A DNA stretch of 27,068 bases from positions 1 through 27,068 of the forward strand of contig CABUGV010000043.1 of assembly GCA_902491215.1 (NCBI GenBank). The letters run 5' to 3'. The notes beneath the pieces are model-generated. The model searched no databases. It saw only the letters and a list, made by a program, of their open reading frames with translations, and had not been told where the DNA came from. This document shows, one piece after another, positions 7,205 through 13,164 of the stretch. The first letter of the stretch is position 1. Every line of letters begins with the position of its first letter. This DNA comes from 43-108 sp001915545. GTDB taxonomy: Bacteria; Bacteroidota; Bacteroidia; Bacteroidales; Bacteroidaceae. A program made the position numbers and the translations under genes.

Positions 7205-7351
7205 ATTTTTTTTTGATGAGAAACCCGAGTTTATGCCTTCATAAAACCGACCATTCGTCGTTTTTTGTCCTTTATAATGGCGTTTTACGCAGGTTTGCAA
7301 TGTATAAGTATACCTGTCGGTTGATTTGTATGCAGGTCCGGCTGTAGTTTT

Positions 7352-7439
7352 CCAAGGGCTCGCAGACAGAATTCCGAGCGCCCGCAGTTTTTCTTCCGAG
7401 CCCTCGTAATTTCAGTCTCGAGCGTTCGAAAAAGAAGTG
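7352..7439. repeat. Four-unit 22-bp array of imperfect palindromes
   Basis: Units begin at 7352, 7374, 7396 and 7418, exactly 22 bp apart. Their starts read CCAAGGGCTCGCA, CCGAGCGCCCGCA, CCGAGCCCTCGTA and TCGAGCGTTCGAA. The derived consensus CCGAGCGCTCG contains the perfect palindrome CGAGCGCTCG, with each unit deviating at different places; the second half of each unit is variable and often T- or A-rich. The array sits in the 455-base region between fhs and the porin gene and contains no plausible gene. It may be an operator array on one DNA face or a dispersed intergenic repeat. It is not a CRISPR: units are too short and have no spacer/repeat contrast. Confidence 0.6.
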
Positions 7440-7534
7440 TCGCTTTTATCCTCGCTTTGTCCGCAATGCTTGATAATGAACTTGTTTGCAAGTTAAAAAG
7501 GGCATTCAGGCTTCATTCTTCCGACTTTTTTCTG

Positions 7535-7571
7535 TTTCTTTGCGGCGTCAAAAGCATGAATGGCTTTTGAC
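7535..7571 (+). promoter_or_regulatory. Porin promoter -7 box and start-site hairpin
   Basis: TTTCTTTG (7535-7542) matches TAnnTTTG at all but one position. It is followed at once by a perfect 9-bp inverted repeat, GTCAAAAGC (7547-7555) and GCTTTTGAC (7563-7571), around a 7-nt loop. The repeat would lie at the 5' end of the transcript or be an operator over +1. The same TTTGCGGCG string follows the -7 box of the microprotein promoter at 9044-9037. Confidence 0.4.
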
Positions 7572-7606
7572 TTGTGCAGATAAGGGTTAAAAAGATATAT
7601 ATACTT

Positions 7607-8767
7607 ATGAAAAGATTCATGTTGGCGGCCGTGACAGCCTTGACCGCCTTTAATGCAGCAGATGCTGTTGAACTTTCTGAAACCGCAGAAAGAGCCGGTG
7701 AAGTGCAGGCAACAGAGGCTGTAGATACGGCATCGGTAAAGAAACGTGGAGGGATATTCTCTGATTTTGTACAAAACACGACTTTCGGCGGATACGTAAT
7801 CGGCAAATATTCGGTAGATGACCGCAATCCTGATCCTCAGAATGGTTTCAGTTTCCGTCTCATACGTCTTTATGCCGACGGAAAGATGGGTGACTTTGCC
7901 TATAAACTTCAGATTGACATGACCGGGTCTGCCAATAGCGGAACGTTATCAAACGAAAAGTCTCCGCATGTAGTAGATGCATGGATTGAGTGGCAGCGTT
8001 TCAGTTTTGCGAAGATCAAGTTCGGACAGTTCAAACGCGGATTCACCTTTGAAAACCCGATGCATCCTTGGAACTACGGCTTTGGGGGCAATTCGCAGGT
8101 GATATCCAAACTTGTAGGCTATTCGGACCGCAGCGGCGAACACTCGTGCGGAGGCCGTGACTTCGGAGCTCAGGTGCAGGGCGATCTGCTCCCTGTTGCA
8201 TCAGACCGTCATCCTCTTTTCCATTATCAGATCGGCGTATTCAACGGTCAGGGCATAAACCATTCGGATGCCGATTCGCGCAAGGATGTTATAGGAGGTG
8301 TGTGGGTTAATCCTATAAAGGGACTCAGCATAGGTGCTTTCGGATGGAGCGGAAGCTATACGAAGAGTGGCACTACTGTCGACCGTAACCGTTGGGCCGT
8401 AGGACTGAATTACACCGGTCCATTCCTCGTGCGTGCAGAATATGTCGGTTCGGAAGGCGGTGCAATAGGCTCTGACGGTACAGTTAATGAAGCTTTGGGC
8501 AATAAGGCCGACGGATGGTATGTTTCTGCAGGAATGCCTGTGTGCAAGAATCTTGAGCTTTTCGCAAAATGGGATGTGTACCGCGAAAGCCGTAAAAGCA
8601 GTACAGCCATTGAACAGTATGATATTTCGGCCAACTGGCATATTTATAAGAATCTGATGCTTCAGCTCAATTATTATTTTACTTGCGACAAGAGCTTGTC
8701 TACAAGAAATTCGGGAGCTGACAGATATTACAATACAGCCGATGTGCAGGTGTATTTCCGTTTTTGA
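7607..8767 (+). CDS. OprO/OprP-type phosphate-selective porin
   Basis: A 386-residue outer-membrane beta-barrel of the porin O/P family (PF07396). Residues 1-20 are a signal peptide ending in AADA. Alternating amphipathic strands with aromatic residues follow, including RLIRLYADGKMGDFAYKLQI, VDAWIEWQRF and KIKFGQFKRGFTFENPM, and the chain ends in a barrel strand finishing YFRF with a terminal Phe, as usual for outer-membrane proteins. The frame opens earlier, at 7574, but the ATG at 7607 begins the signal peptide, so it is the start. Family members in Pseudomonas take up phosphate or polyphosphate; specificity in Bacteroidota is not settled. The PiT transporter and PhoBR-like genes nearby support a phosphate link (inference). 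A terminator follows immediately. Confidence 0.88.
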   Translation: MKRFMLAAVTALTAFNAADAVELSETAERAGEVQATEAVDTASVKKRGGIFSDFVQNTTFGGYVIGKYSVDDRNPDPQNGFSFRLIRLYADGKMGDFAYKLQIDMTGSANSGTLSNEKSPHVVDAWIEWQRFSFAKIKFGQFKRGFTFENPMHPWNYGFGGNSQVISKLVGYSDRSGEHSCGGRDFGAQVQGDLLPVASDRHPLFHYQIGVFNGQGINHSDADSRKDVIGGVWVNPIKGLSIGAFGWSGSYTKSGTTVDRNRWAVGLNYTGPFLVRAEYVGSEGGAIGSDGTVNEALGNKADGWYVSAGMPVCKNLELFAKWDVYRESRKSSTAIEQYDISANWHIYKNLMLQLNYYFTCDKSLSTRNSGADRYYNTADVQVYFRF

Positions 8768-8770
8768 CGG

Positions 8771-8793
8771 AAATGCATCTGTGCATTTTTTTT
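8771..8793 (+). terminator. Terminator of porin gene
   Basis: AAATGCA (8771-8777) and TGCATTT (8782-8788) form a 7-bp stem with a 4-nt loop, followed by more T residues. It begins 4 bases after the porin stop codon. Confidence 0.75.
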
Positions 8794-8813
8794 AATGCAC
8801 TTCATTTAAGGGT

Positions 8814-8837
8814 ACAAAAAAAGGGGTTCATAACCCC
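8814..8837 (-). terminator. Terminator of 27-residue microprotein transcript
   Basis: On the minus strand GGGGTT (8837-8832), loop ATG, AACCCC (8828-8823) is a perfect stem followed by a run of T (8822-8815). It ends a minus-strand transcript in a region with no large gene, which argues that the small ORF upstream is really transcribed. Confidence 0.8.
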
Positions 8838-8899
8838 GTCTGCATCTGCGGTCCCGGCGTTTCCGGAACGGCTTGAGTCAGTGATGATGACTATCTCTG

Positions 8900-8983
8900 T
8901 CAGATTCTTCCAACGCTTGAGATGTTGCTCACTACGACCAGAATGGCCATCACTGACGCGATAATCAATTCAAATGTACCCAT
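8900..8983 (-). CDS. 27-residue single-span membrane microprotein (unannotated type)
   Basis: MGTFELIIASVMAILVVV begins a 27-residue peptide with one hydrophobic segment (about residues 5-18) and a short polar tail ending VGRI. I do not recognise it. Support comes from context. A -7 box TACATTTG at 9044-9037 is a full consensus match. A stable hairpin lies at the expected 5' end of the RNA (9010-9033), and a strong terminator lies 62 bases downstream of the stop. The frame is open further upstream to 9130, but that longer version would cross the promoter and hairpin. The 62-base 3' part (8838-8899) shows no second gene. The alternative is a small regulatory RNA with a chance ORF. Confidence 0.5.
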   Translation of the reverse strand: MGTFELIIASVMAILVVVSNISSVGRI

Positions 8984-9009
8984 AATTAAAAATTTTGGTT
9001 GATAAATTT

Positions 9010-9033
9010 CGGACCGGCACTCTTGCCTGTCCG
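9010..9033 (-). promoter_or_regulatory. 5' leader hairpin of microprotein transcript
   Basis: CGGAC (9010-9014) pairs with GTCCG (9029-9033) and GGCA (9016-9019) with TGCC (9024-9027), with one internal mismatch and loop 9020-9023. Placed at the start of the predicted RNA, it could stabilise the transcript or control translation of the ORF 26 bases further on. Confidence 0.5.
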
Positions 9034-9036
9034 CCG

Positions 9037-9065
9037 CAAATGTAGGAATCGGATGCTGCATCAAG
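9037..9065 (-). promoter_or_regulatory. Promoter of microprotein transcript
   Basis: TACATTTG (9044-9037, minus strand) matches TAnnTTTG in full; CTTG (9065-9062) lies 17 bases upstream as a weak -33 element. Confidence 0.5.
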
Positions 9066-9126
9066 GTTTCTGGAATATTAAAATTTTGTTCCTTCCTAAT
9101 GTGGAATCCCAAACCATACATTTTGT

Positions 9127-9204
9127 TCATTCGCCTTCGCTTTGGCTGAGATCATAGCTGTAGTCTATGTCGTCCCAGACATGTGTTCCATATTCGTCTT
9201 CCAT
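9127..9204 (-). CDS. 25-residue acidic microprotein with strong RBS
   Basis: The ORF reads MEDEYGTHVWDDIDYSYDLS and ends SEGE. It is strongly acidic and rich in aromatic residues. A clear Shine-Dalgarno AAGGAG (on the minus strand, 9 bases before the ATG) is unusual for Bacteroidota, where such sites are commonly weak, and is the main reason to call it. It follows the 68-residue ORF by 19 bases. No known family is recognised. Confidence 0.45.
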   Translation of the reverse strand: MEDEYGTHVWDDIDYSYDLSQSEGE

Positions 9205-9223
9205 TTTTTATTCTCCTTTCTTT

Positions 9224-9430
9224 TCAGTTCATTATCAGTTTTATCAATTCGTTGTCTTCTTCATGCATTTTCCATACATATCCCCTGCGTCTGCCGGTCA
9301 TTCTGATGAAGCATCTTGAAAAACGTATAAGCAACGCCGTTTCTTTCAAAGCCTCTGTAATAATCTTTTTTGCCATATCCATATTACTAGATTTTTTATG
9401 AGTGTCGGTAGATACTTGCTCCGTCTGCAT
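9224..9430 (-). CDS. Small basic hypothetical protein (up to 68 residues)
   Basis: The frame starts MQTEQVSTDTHKK at 9430. An internal start at 9379 (MDMAKKIITEALKETALLIR) gives a 51-residue version that begins with an amphipathic helix. The middle is very basic (RCFIRMTGRRRGY) and the end acidic then hydrophobic. Neither start has a strong RBS. It lies 13 bases after the stop of the 39-residue membrane ORF and 19 bases before the 25-residue acidic ORF, on the same strand. Function unknown; the tight packing with two other small ORFs is the best evidence. Confidence 0.4.
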   Translation of the reverse strand: MQTEQVSTDTHKKSSNMDMAKKIITEALKETALLIRFSRCFIRMTGRRRGYVWKMHEEDNELIKLIMN

Positions 9431-9443
9431 GAATCTGCTTTTG

Positions 9444-9563
9444 TCATAACCATCCCGTTATGTGTACGATGGCCTCGCGTATGAATGGCAGAAGCATGCC
9501 GGCGATGGATATCATGATTGAGAGTGCTGTCAGGTATCTTAAGATTATCAGTCTTGTTTCCAT
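9444..9563 (-). CDS. 39-residue membrane microprotein
   Basis: METRLIILRYLTALSIMISI begins a 39-residue peptide with a hydrophobic segment (about 5-27) and a C-terminal part ending IVHITGWL. A purine-rich RBS (AGAAAGG) precedes the ATG by 5 bases. A weak -7 box GATATTTG (9595-9588, one mismatch) lies 25 bases upstream. It is separated from the PiT gene by a strong terminator, so this cluster is its own transcription unit. I do not recognise a family; a small holin-like or transporter-associated peptide would look similar. Confidence 0.45.
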   Translation of the reverse strand: METRLIILRYLTALSIMISIAGMLLPFIREAIVHITGWL

Positions 9564-9684
9564 AACTGCCTTTCTTTTTATCCGATACAAATATCATAAA
9601 GTATTATTTCGATTTTATGTCTTAGGCGTTAAGTTTGTGCTGCAAGTGCTTTTTATTCTTTAGCTTGTTTTGGGGGACTGTTTT

Positions 9685-9742
9685 GAAACGAAACAAGGCG
9701 GCAAATCAGGATTGCAACCTGTCTGCCGCCTTATTTCGTTTC
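9685..9742 (-). terminator. Strong terminator of PiT transporter gene
   Basis: GAAACGAAA (9685-9693) and AAGGCGGCA (9695-9703) pair with TTTCGTTTC (9734-9742) and TGCCGCCTT (9724-9732), with one C/A mismatch between the two 9-bp blocks and an inner CAGG/CCTG stem. It lies 20 bases beyond the transporter stop. Confidence 0.8.
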
Positions 9743-9761
9743 TTATATATAAGAAGGGATG

Positions 9762-12008
9762 TTATTCTCCGTCCTGGAACTTGACAACGCCTCGTATCAT
9801 GTGTCTGAGTGAACCGATAAGTTCCTGTGATTCCTGAATGATGTTGACGAATACAAGCATCGCTTCAAGATTGGTTGAAGAATCCTGCATTGAGTCAAGC
9901 ATTGCTTTTCTGTGTCTTGACAGGCTCACCTGAAGCGACTGGCTGTCTGTACGTATTGCATCGGCCAGTGAGAAGTCGTTCTCCTTAAGCATCTGCTCTG
10001 TACGCTCAAACAGGATGATTACGGCATCGCGCATTGCGAGGAACGGTTCTATAGAGCTGATTGGTACAGGCGAGAAATTGTTTCCTACGTGTTCACGGCT
10101 AGGATCGTTGATACGCTTCAGACAGTAGAGCATCTGTTCGCATGAGTTGGAACCGAGGAAAAACCATGTGTTTCTTTCTATCGCCTGCATAGGGTCGATC
10201 GAGCGCATACCGATAAGCTCGCGTCTGCGCTGGCGTTTCCACTCCTTTCTTCCCTCCTCGATGTCGTCCTTCACACGTTTCAGCCTGCGGTATTCCTCCT
10301 GGAAGAATGCATCGGTTGTCATCTTGTATTCTTCCCGAATGAATTTGAGGAGAGAACTGTGGCTCTCGCGTATGTGTTTGCAGAGAAGATCCCAGATGTC
10401 GGCTTTGCTGCGCGATTTCACCATCTGTGTGAAAGTAACATCAGTTTCGGCCTCTTTTGCTCTGCGCGAAAATACGATGTTGCTTCTTACGAGTATCGCT
10501 ATAGCCGCTACGATAAGTATTGCCATCATCACGAAGCTGCCGTAGAACATCAGCATTGTAATTACGAAGCAGATGACGAATGCTACACCGGCTGTGATGA
10601 ACCATCCACCGATTACTGAAAGCATTCCGGTGATGCGGAATACTGCGCTCTCACGGCTCCAAGCCCTGTCGGCAAGGCTTGATCCCATTGCAACCATGAA
10701 TGCTACGTATGTGGTGGAAAGAGGAAGCTTGAGCGATGTACCTGCGGCGATGAGCAGACCTGCGACAACGAGATTTACCGAGGCGCGTACGAGGTCGAAT
10801 GCGGCTCCGTCCTTTATGATTGCTTCATCGCTGTTGAAGCGGGTGTTTATCCAGCGTGACACGCCCTTTGGTACATATTCTGATATGTATTGTGTGACAT
10901 TCATTGTCGTGCGCACGATAGTACGTGCAACTCCTGAGCTTCCGAACATTTCGTCGCCTTCGTCCTGACGTGAAAGGTCTACGCTGGTCTTTACCACGTT
11001 CTGAGCCTTTTTGCTCATGAAGAGGGCTATAACCATTACCAAACCAGCACCTACAAGGAATATTGTCGGTGTATGTGCCGATTCATTGAGAGAGCCCATC
11101 ATAAATGTATAAGGATTTCCCGAACCGTTTGCAGTGAAATCCAGGTATGAAGAAAGTCCTGCCATAGGTACACCGATGAAGTTTACAAGGTCGTTTCCTG
11201 CAAATGCCATGGCGAGTGCGAAAGTTCCAAGAAGCACGACAATGCGGAATACGTTGACTTTCATATAGCTGAGCAAGGTCATCACTATGCTTGAAGCGAG
11301 AAAGCAGAGACCTATTACGCCCCATGCATTTTCATTGATAAAGTGCATGAGAGGAGTGTCGTTGAGGGTTGAGCCCTTGAGGCCATTGATGAGCAGGAAC
11401 CATACTATGCTGGTTGTTGCTATTCCGCCGAAAACACCTATCTTGACTTTTGATTTCTTATTATAGGTGAAAGTAAATACGATTCTTGAAAGCCATTGCA
11501 ATATGAAACCGAAAATAAATGCTATTGCAACTGAGAGGAATATTGCCAAGATGACGGAGAGTGCTTTTTCTGTGTTGAGCAGTTCTGAGAATGAAAGGAG
11601 ACCTGACTCATCATTGTGGATTTTTATGATAGAAAGAGCAAATGAACCTCCTAAAAGTTCGAATACCATTGAAACCGTCGTCGACGTCGGCATTCCGAGA
11701 GAGTTGAAAATGTCCAGCAAGACGATGTCGGTGACCATAACTGCAAGGAATATGCACATCAGATCATAGAAACTGTAGTATGTAGGGCAGAAGATTCCAT
11801 GCCGCGCTATATCCATCATACCGTTGCTGAGTGATGCTCCGACGAAAATGCCGACGGCGGCAATACCTAAAATAACTTTGAATCTCGCCGCCCGTGAACC
11901 TACAGCGGAGTTGATGAAGTTTACGGCATCGTTGCTCACTCCGACCGAAAGGTCGAAAATGGCCAGTGCCATCAGGAAGCCTACGATTCCCAAGAAAATT
12001 GTTTCCAT
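9762..12008 (-). CDS. PiT-family inorganic phosphate transporter with PhoU-like C-terminal region
   Basis: A 748-residue inner-membrane protein of the PiT family (PF01384), importing phosphate with a cation. Both family signature repeats are visible: GVSNDAVNFINSAVGSRA (23-40) and, later, FAGNDLVNFIGVPMAG. The STT motifs GMPTSTTVSMVFELLGG and LPLSTTYVAFMVAMGSSLA are also present. About 10-12 membrane helices occupy the first 520 or so residues. The last 200 residues are hydrophilic and helical (MKSRSKADIWDLLCKHIRES onward would be the style), resembling PhoU-type domains, as in other long Bacteroidota PiT proteins. It is transcribed divergently from the response regulator gene with a 362-base intergenic region, and ends at a strong terminator. 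Confidence 0.93.
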   Translation of the reverse strand: METIFLGIVGFLMALAIFDLSVGVSNDAVNFINSAVGSRAARFKVILGIAAVGIFVGASLSNGMMDIARHGIFCPTYYSFYDLMCIFLAVMVTDIVLLDIFNSLGMPTSTTVSMVFELLGGSFALSIIKIHNDESGLLSFSELLNTEKALSVILAIFLSVAIAFIFGFILQWLSRIVFTFTYNKKSKVKIGVFGGIATTSIVWFLLINGLKGSTLNDTPLMHFINENAWGVIGLCFLASSIVMTLLSYMKVNVFRIVVLLGTFALAMAFAGNDLVNFIGVPMAGLSSYLDFTANGSGNPYTFMMGSLNESAHTPTIFLVGAGLVMVIALFMSKKAQNVVKTSVDLSRQDEGDEMFGSSGVARTIVRTTMNVTQYISEYVPKGVSRWINTRFNSDEAIIKDGAAFDLVRASVNLVVAGLLIAAGTSLKLPLSTTYVAFMVAMGSSLADRAWSRESAVFRITGMLSVIGGWFITAGVAFVICFVITMLMFYGSFVMMAILIVAAIAILVRSNIVFSRRAKEAETDVTFTQMVKSRSKADIWDLLCKHIRESHSSLLKFIREEYKMTTDAFFQEEYRRLKRVKDDIEEGRKEWKRQRRRELIGMRSIDPMQAIERNTWFFLGSNSCEQMLYCLKRINDPSREHVGNNFSPVPISSIEPFLAMRDAVIILFERTEQMLKENDFSLADAIRTDSQSLQVSLSRHRKAMLDSMQDSSTNLEAMLVFVNIIQESQELIGSLRHMIRGVVKFQDGE

Positions 12009-12058
12009 TGTTTTGTGAGAATATTTGTTGTGAATTTATTGCGTACAATGAATATTTC

Positions 12059-12094
12059 CCATTCCGGTTTTATGTACCATTCTGTGTGGAATGG
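12059..12094. repeat. CCATTC direct and inverted repeats between PiT and response regulator
   Basis: CCATTC occurs at 12059 and 12077 (18 bp apart), and GAATGG at 12089-12094 is the inverted copy; CCATTCC (12059-12065) and GGAATGG (12088-12094) form a 7-bp stem. Placed 51 bases upstream of the PiT start, it is a candidate regulator site. A second short palindrome, TATAAC/GTTATA, is at 12114-12131. Apart from these and the promoter-like boxes, 12009-12370 shows no gene. Confidence 0.35.
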
Positions 12095-12238
12095 CCCGTT
12101 TACCCGGCGAAATTATAACGTTTTTGTTATATTGTTTTTTCAAAAATGTTTCAATTTTGTTACAAGAGCCTTGGGCGGATGTGCCATCAAAGTTTTGCAA
12201 GTTTAGGCGCTTCATCTTCTTTTGCGACTTAATGGCCT

Positions 12239-12246
12239 CAAAAATA
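12239..12246 (-). promoter_or_regulatory. Possible -7 element for PiT transporter
   Basis: TATTTTTG on the minus strand matches TAnnTTTG, but it is 231 bases from the ATG and lacks a clear -33 element. No better candidate is seen closer to the gene. Confidence 0.25.
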
Positions 12247-12342
12247 CATATTAACATTGATTTTATGAAGCAGTTTTTAAATAAAATTCGAGGCCTTTTG
12301 ATTTTGTAACGAGATTGCAGCACAAATAATTCAGCTTTGTTG

Positions 12343-12350
12343 TATTTTTG
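12343..12350 (+). promoter_or_regulatory. -7 element of response regulator promoter
   Basis: TATTTTTG matches TAnnTTTG in full and lies 20 bases before the ATG at 12371, implying a very short leader. No TTTG occurs at the -33 spacing, so an activator may be needed. Confidence 0.45.
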
Positions 12351-12370
12351 ACAGCAAATAAAATTCAGTT

Positions 12371-13060
12371 ATGGAAAAGATACTAGTTGTTGATGATGAA
12401 CAGGACATATGTGAGATCCTGCAGTTCAATCTCGAAACGGAAGGCTATGAGGTTGATGTGGCAAATTCTGCAGAAGAGGCATTGAAACTGGACCTGAAGA
12501 ATTATCAGCTTATTCTGCTTGATGTCATGATGGGCGAAATATCCGGATTCCAGATGGCGCGCATAATGAAGCAGAAAGAAGATACTGCCAATATACCTAT
12601 TATATTTATAACAGCCCTCGACAACGAGAACGATACGGTGAAGGGCCTCAATATAGGCGCAGACGACTATATCGCAAAACCGTTGTCTATGAGAGAGGTG
12701 AAGGCACGTGTCAAGGCTGTGCTCAGAAGAACCGCCAAGGAAAAGACCGTAGAGGCGGGAGAACATACGACAATCGGGTATGAAGGACTGAAAATTGATG
12801 TGGAAAGAAAGCTCGTGACTGTCAACGGCAAAGAGGTGCAGCTCACCAAACTCGAGTTTGAACTTCTGCACATGCTGGTTTCGAATCCGGAGAAGGTTTT
12901 CAGCCGCGAGAAGATACTTGAGACAATCTGGCCGGACGATACTATTGTTATGGGACGTACCGTCGATGTGAATATAACGCGTCTGCGCAAGAAAATCGGT
13001 GAGTACGGCAAATGTATAAAGACCAGGTTTGGATACGGATATACTTTTGAACGTATCTGA
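12371..13060 (+). CDS. OmpR/PhoB-family response regulator
   Basis: A 229-residue DNA-binding response regulator. The receiver domain (about 2-117) has acidic residues Asp8-Asp9, phosphoacceptor Asp51 (LILLDVMMG), Thr81 and Lys103 (YIAKPLSMREV). The C-terminal winged helix (about 130-229) contains LTKLEFELLHML, FSREKILETIW and the recognition-helix region TVDVNITRLRKKIGE. It is followed 104 bases later by a histidine kinase gene, its likely partner. The setting opposite a PiT transporter and near an O/P-type porin suggests a PhoB role; by sequence alone it could be another OmpR-type regulator. Confidence 0.93.
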   Translation: MEKILVVDDEQDICEILQFNLETEGYEVDVANSAEEALKLDLKNYQLILLDVMMGEISGFQMARIMKQKEDTANIPIIFITALDNENDTVKGLNIGADDYIAKPLSMREVKARVKAVLRRTAKEKTVEAGEHTTIGYEGLKIDVERKLVTVNGKEVQLTKLEFELLHMLVSNPEKVFSREKILETIWPDDTIVMGRTVDVNITRLRKKIGEYGKCIKTRFGYGYTFERI

Positions 13061-13081
13061 AATTCCGTTTGCCTATTTCAT

Positions 13082-13105
13082 ATCTCGTTATCATGATAGC
13101 GAGAT
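13082..13105 (+). repeat. Palindrome between response regulator and kinase
   Basis: A 24-base near-perfect inverted repeat (ATCTCG at the left, CGAGAT at the right, one G-U pair, CATG at the centre) lies 21 bases after the regulator stop. A T-rich run comes about 15 bases later. It could attenuate or process the transcript so that kinase and regulator are made at different levels, or be an operator. Confidence 0.5.
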
Positions 13106-13164
13106 GACTGCGCGTCTACTTTTTATATATAATATGTAAGTTTTATTTTTTTATTTATTTTGCC

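Noticed and set aside
7152..7351. Tetrahydrofolate or other riboswitch before fhs
   Set aside because: The predicted leader is only about 40 bases and shows no conserved riboswitch core.
7352..7439. CRISPR array
   Set aside because: The period is 22 bp with degenerate units and no distinct spacers; no cas genes are present.
8900..9130. 76-residue protein extending the 27-residue microprotein upstream
   Set aside because: The extension would read through the promoter box and leader hairpin and has no membrane or domain pattern; the short form from 8983 fits the signals better.
10147..10968. Plus-strand frames opposite the PiT transporter gene
   Set aside because: They are shadows of the transporter reading frame with no independent signals.
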